A DNA stretch of 8,370 nucleotides from Planctomycetaceae bacterium (GTDB lineage Bacteria > Planctomycetota > Planctomycetia > Pirellulales > UBA1268). Position 1 is the first letter of the stretch, and every line of letters begins with the position of its first letter. Where the stretch lies: contig JABHNP010000163.1 of NCBI GenBank assembly GCA_018694455.1, positions 1 to 8,370 of the forward strand, written 5' to 3'. Below, piece by piece: positions 6,381 to 8,370 of this stretch. The notes beneath the pieces are model-generated. The model was not told where the DNA came from. It worked only from the letters and a program-made list of their open reading frames with translations, and made no database searches. The position numbers were made by a program, and so were the translations under genes.

Positions 6381-7526
6381 ATGCGATCTTTAAATTTGAG
6401 CAAGAGGGCGTTCTCTACAGTCAACCAACGAAACGCGTTCACTCTCATTGAACTGCTTGTCGTAATTGCAATTATTGGTGTTCTTGTTGGCCTGCTGCTG
6501 CCAGCTGTTCAGCAGGCTCGAGAGGCTGCTCGCAGGTCGTCGTGTGTCAGCAAACTCAAACAACTTCAACTTGCCGTCTTAAATTACGAGAGCACGAAGC
6601 GAGAACTACCGGCAAACTCTCGGTCTCACGATCTTTACTCGATCATGGGTTCTGCTAATTCAAGTGCTCGATGGGGATGGCGATACATCCTTTTACCTTT
6701 CATGGAAGAGATTTCTCGTCACGAAACGATCCTTGGAAAGATACAGACAGCGGCTGGCGGTGGAGCTGGTATCACGCCAAATTCCAATATACCTGAACTC
6801 AATAACAATGTTGATGGTTGGCTTTGCCCCTCAGATTTCTTTAATACGGTCCTAATCAACGGCGCGAATACTCGTGCAGGTGCAAATTATGCTGCGTGTA
6901 GCGGTGACCGTTTTGGCCAGTCAACAAAAGATGATTTCTTTGATACGCAGGGTGCCTTCGTGTCAGGCTTTAACTGTAAAAACGCTGACTGGACCGCTGG
7001 AACCTGCAAGAAACGCAGCGTAAGACTGAAAGACATCACCGATGGGCTATCGAACACCATATCGCTCGGCGAAGTGCGAATGGGAGACGGCTCGCAGGAT
7101 AGCCGGAAAGGTGGGCAGGGTGTAACGGGTGGCATTAATGCAAATGCGGAACCGATTAAGTGTCAAAGTTTGATTGATGCGGATATGAAGTATTCGCTTT
7201 CAACCAAAACAATTCCAGCCGCTAATGCCATTGGCCGACGTGGTATGGAGTCAGATGAAGTGGACTCTCTTTTCCAGACTGGCATGCCGCCAAACTACGC
7301 CCGCTGCGGTTCGAACGTACGCGGCAACATGATGCCAGGCATCAGTAGTTATCACCAAGGTGGTGCGAATGTAGCAATGTGTGATGGCTCTGTCCGGTTG
7401 ATACTTGACACCATCGAACATGACGTGAGTTCGAATCGGAAAAATAATAATCGAACAGGGCCAAGTGTCGGTGGCGTTATGGGCGCACTTGGCACGATTC
7501 ATGGTGGCGAAGTGGCTAAATTTTAA
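6381..7526 (+). CDS. DUF1559 prepilin-like protein with H-X9-DG signature (381 aa)
   Basis: An exported, pseudopilin-like protein of the DUF1559 family, which is greatly expanded in planctomycetes; its exact role is not established. The N terminus has a type IV prepilin-like processing signal, RNA|FTLIELLVVIAIIG, with likely cleavage after A19, F20 as first mature residue and E24 at the conserved +5 position. Next come the hydrophobic helix and the family's LLPAVQQAREAARR block (39-52). Near the C terminus, H325 followed by nine residues and D335-G336 matches the H-X9-DG signature. Eight cysteines (55, 149, 173, 199, 209, 261, 309, 334) may form disulfides outside the cytoplasm. The start is certain: GAGGAG (6369-6374) lies 6 nt before the ATG. 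A strong terminator follows. The gene is divergent from the sulfatase operon; no functional link to it is shown. Confidence 0.95.
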   Translation: MRSLNLSKRAFSTVNQRNAFTLIELLVVIAIIGVLVGLLLPAVQQAREAARRSSCVSKLKQLQLAVLNYESTKRELPANSRSHDLYSIMGSANSSARWGWRYILLPFMEEISRHETILGKIQTAAGGGAGITPNSNIPELNNNVDGWLCPSDFFNTVLINGANTRAGANYAACSGDRFGQSTKDDFFDTQGAFVSGFNCKNADWTAGTCKKRSVRLKDITDGLSNTISLGEVRMGDGSQDSRKGGQGVTGGINANAEPIKCQSLIDADMKYSLSTKTIPAANAIGRRGMESDEVDSLFQTGMPPNYARCGSNVRGNMMPGISSYHQGGANVAMCDGSVRLILDTIEHDVSSNRKNNNRTGPSVGGVMGALGTIHGGEVAKF

Positions 7527-7545
7527 GCTTCTGTTTTCTCTGGCA

Positions 7546-7590
7546 TCTGCGGCGGGTTTCTAAAGCCCGCCGCAGAGTTGGTCATTTTTT
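7546..7590 (+). terminator. intrinsic terminator after the DUF1559 gene
   Basis: An 11-bp, very GC-rich stem pairs 7546-7556 (TCTGCGGCGGG) with 7566-7576 (CCCGCCGCAGA), with a short loop that can extend the pairing. A run of six T follows at 7585-7590, 8 nt after the stem, so the U-tract is further away than ideal. It may reduce rather than abolish readthrough into the lipoprotein gene. Confidence 0.75.
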
Positions 7591-7666
7591 GCTGTTCATT
7601 CCGTTATGAGCTATCCATTTCTTCAATTTTTTTCCCAATTCATTTTTAATTTCAGTGAGGGCTCTT

Positions 7667-8173
7667 GTGCAAAATTCTCATCTTCTAAAAGTTTTCATTG
7701 TTGGAGTGCTTTTTTTGTTCACAGTGGTTGGCTGCGGAAAAAAAGGCCCCACTGTAGCTATTGTCAGTGGCACTGTGCTGCTTGATGGCGAACCGCTCGA
7801 CGGTGCCTCGGTAATTTTCCACCCAGCATCTTCATCTGGTCTCGCCGGATCTGGAAGAACAAGTTTAGACGGCACCTTTGGGCTTACGACATTCGGTGCA
7901 GCCTCCGGCGCTGGGGCTACACCTGGTGAATACGTAGTCACGGTTAGTAAAGAAGAATGGCCAGAATTTGAGGAGCCAGAAGACGATGATCCGAACTACG
8001 AAAAGAAGATGGCACAAGTTGAAAGAGAGATGGAGCGAGCAAAGCCGACCTACGTCACTCCTCGAGCGTACAGTGATGAAGAGACCTCCGGGCTGACAGC
8101 GACGGTTAGTAGTGGGGAAAATGACATTGTCTTGAAACTGTCCTCTGACTTTTCTGGCTCATCCAAGAAATAG
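7667..8173 (+). CDS. transthyretin-like (carboxypeptidase-regulatory-like) lipoprotein (168 aa)
   Basis: A small exported lipoprotein of the type planctomycetes often encode beside DUF1559 genes; function unknown. The signal (KVFIVGVLFLFT) ends in a lipobox V20-V-G-C23, so C23 is the predicted lipidated residue. The mature part is a beta-sandwich repeat typical of the family: VSGTVLLDGEPLDGASVIF (33-51), then SLDGTFGLTTF (66-76) and TPGEYVVTVSK (85-95). A highly charged stretch (about 96-126, rich in E, D and K) and a short beta-like tail follow. The start is GTG at 7667, with GAGGG (7657-7661) 5 nt upstream; the in-frame GTG at 7655 overlaps that site and has no ribosome binding site. It lies 140 nt after the DUF1559 stop, with the terminator between, so it may be separately transcribed. 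It ends with TAG. Confidence 0.85.
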   Translation: MQNSHLLKVFIVGVLFLFTVVGCGKKGPTVAIVSGTVLLDGEPLDGASVIFHPASSSGLAGSGRTSLDGTFGLTTFGAASGAGATPGEYVVTVSKEEWPEFEEPEDDDPNYEKKMAQVEREMERAKPTYVTPRAYSDEETSGLTATVSSGENDIVLKLSSDFSGSSKK

Positions 8174-8370
8174 GGTTCTACAGTCGCCTGCTTCGGCGAA
8201 AAACCGAACCGGCTGATGGTGAGAAACTCTTCAAGCTTTGGTGGGAATGATGGCCTCCCAGCTGGAAACTATCGAGTGACCGCAACAAAACTTATTTTGA
8301 AAGATAAATTTCAGGAACGATACGATCGACAAGTGAAACGGGCGGCAGCAGAAGCTGAGCCGGGCGAAGA
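8174..8370 (+). pseudogene. 5'-truncated, frameshifted copy of a similar lipoprotein (partial)
   Basis: Downstream of the TAG at 8171, in the same frame, the DNA encodes SFGGNDGLPAGNYRVTATK (8231-8287), then charged sequence (KDKFQERYDRQVKRAAAE) open to the window edge. This parallels TTFGAASGAGATPGEYVVTVSK plus the charged stretch of the preceding lipoprotein. The expected strand before it, ADGEKLFKL, is found in another frame (8212-8238), so a single-base shift near 8236-8240 would join them. There is no signal peptide, lipobox or first beta-strand, and only about 40 nt separate the homology from the preceding stop. The ATG at 8216 has no ribosome binding site. This reads best as a decayed partial duplicate; a sequencing error at the shift, or a gene that resumes beyond the window, are alternatives. 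Confidence 0.5.

Noticed and set aside
6381..7526. Functional type IV pilin or secretion pseudopilin assignment
   Set aside because: Only the N-terminal processing signal matches; the rest is the DUF1559 family, and no pilus assembly genes are nearby, so no pilus role is claimed.

Overview
This 8.4 kb window looks like chromosomal DNA of a planctomycete, probably of the Pirellulales/Rhodopirellula type. Three things point that way: large secreted formylglycine sulfatases, a DUF1559 prepilin-like protein with the H-X9-DG signature, and transthyretin-like lipoproteins next to it. The taxonomic call is an inference from gene content; no rRNA or core marker is present.

Layout. (1) Positions 1-638 are mostly non-coding: a 22-bp tandem repeat at the left edge (possible insertion-sequence end), a foldable stretch ending in a strong terminator (possible small RNA), and a 45-codon reading frame for a putative small membrane protein with a good ribosome binding site. 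(2) Positions 639-5925, minus strand, hold a two-gene operon transcribed right to left. The first gene encodes a secreted sulfatase fused to an alpha/beta-hydrolase esterase (754 aa). The second, 4 nt downstream, encodes a 1005-aa secreted protein with two complete sulfatase domains in tandem. The two polypeptides therefore carry three apparently intact sulfatase sites and one esterase site, suggesting a compact desulfation/deacylation cassette for a sulfated, acylated polysaccharide. (3) Positions 5926-6380 are a divergent intergenic region. On the operon-facing strand there is an arrangement of four complementary segments ending in a terminator hairpin plus U-tract, which could act as an attenuator in the operon leader. 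A 7-bp inverted repeat lies beside it. (4) Positions 6381-8370, plus strand, carry a DUF1559 protein, a strong terminator, a transthyretin-like lipoprotein, and a 5'-truncated, frameshifted copy of a similar lipoprotein running off the right edge.

Two starts were set by ribosome binding sites: the sulfatase-esterase begins at the ATG at 5925 rather than the in-frame TTG at 5931, and the lipoprotein begins at the GTG at 7667 rather than the GTG at 7655. The most unusual items are the tandem double sulfatase, the sulfatase-esterase fusion beside it, and the candidate leader attenuator.
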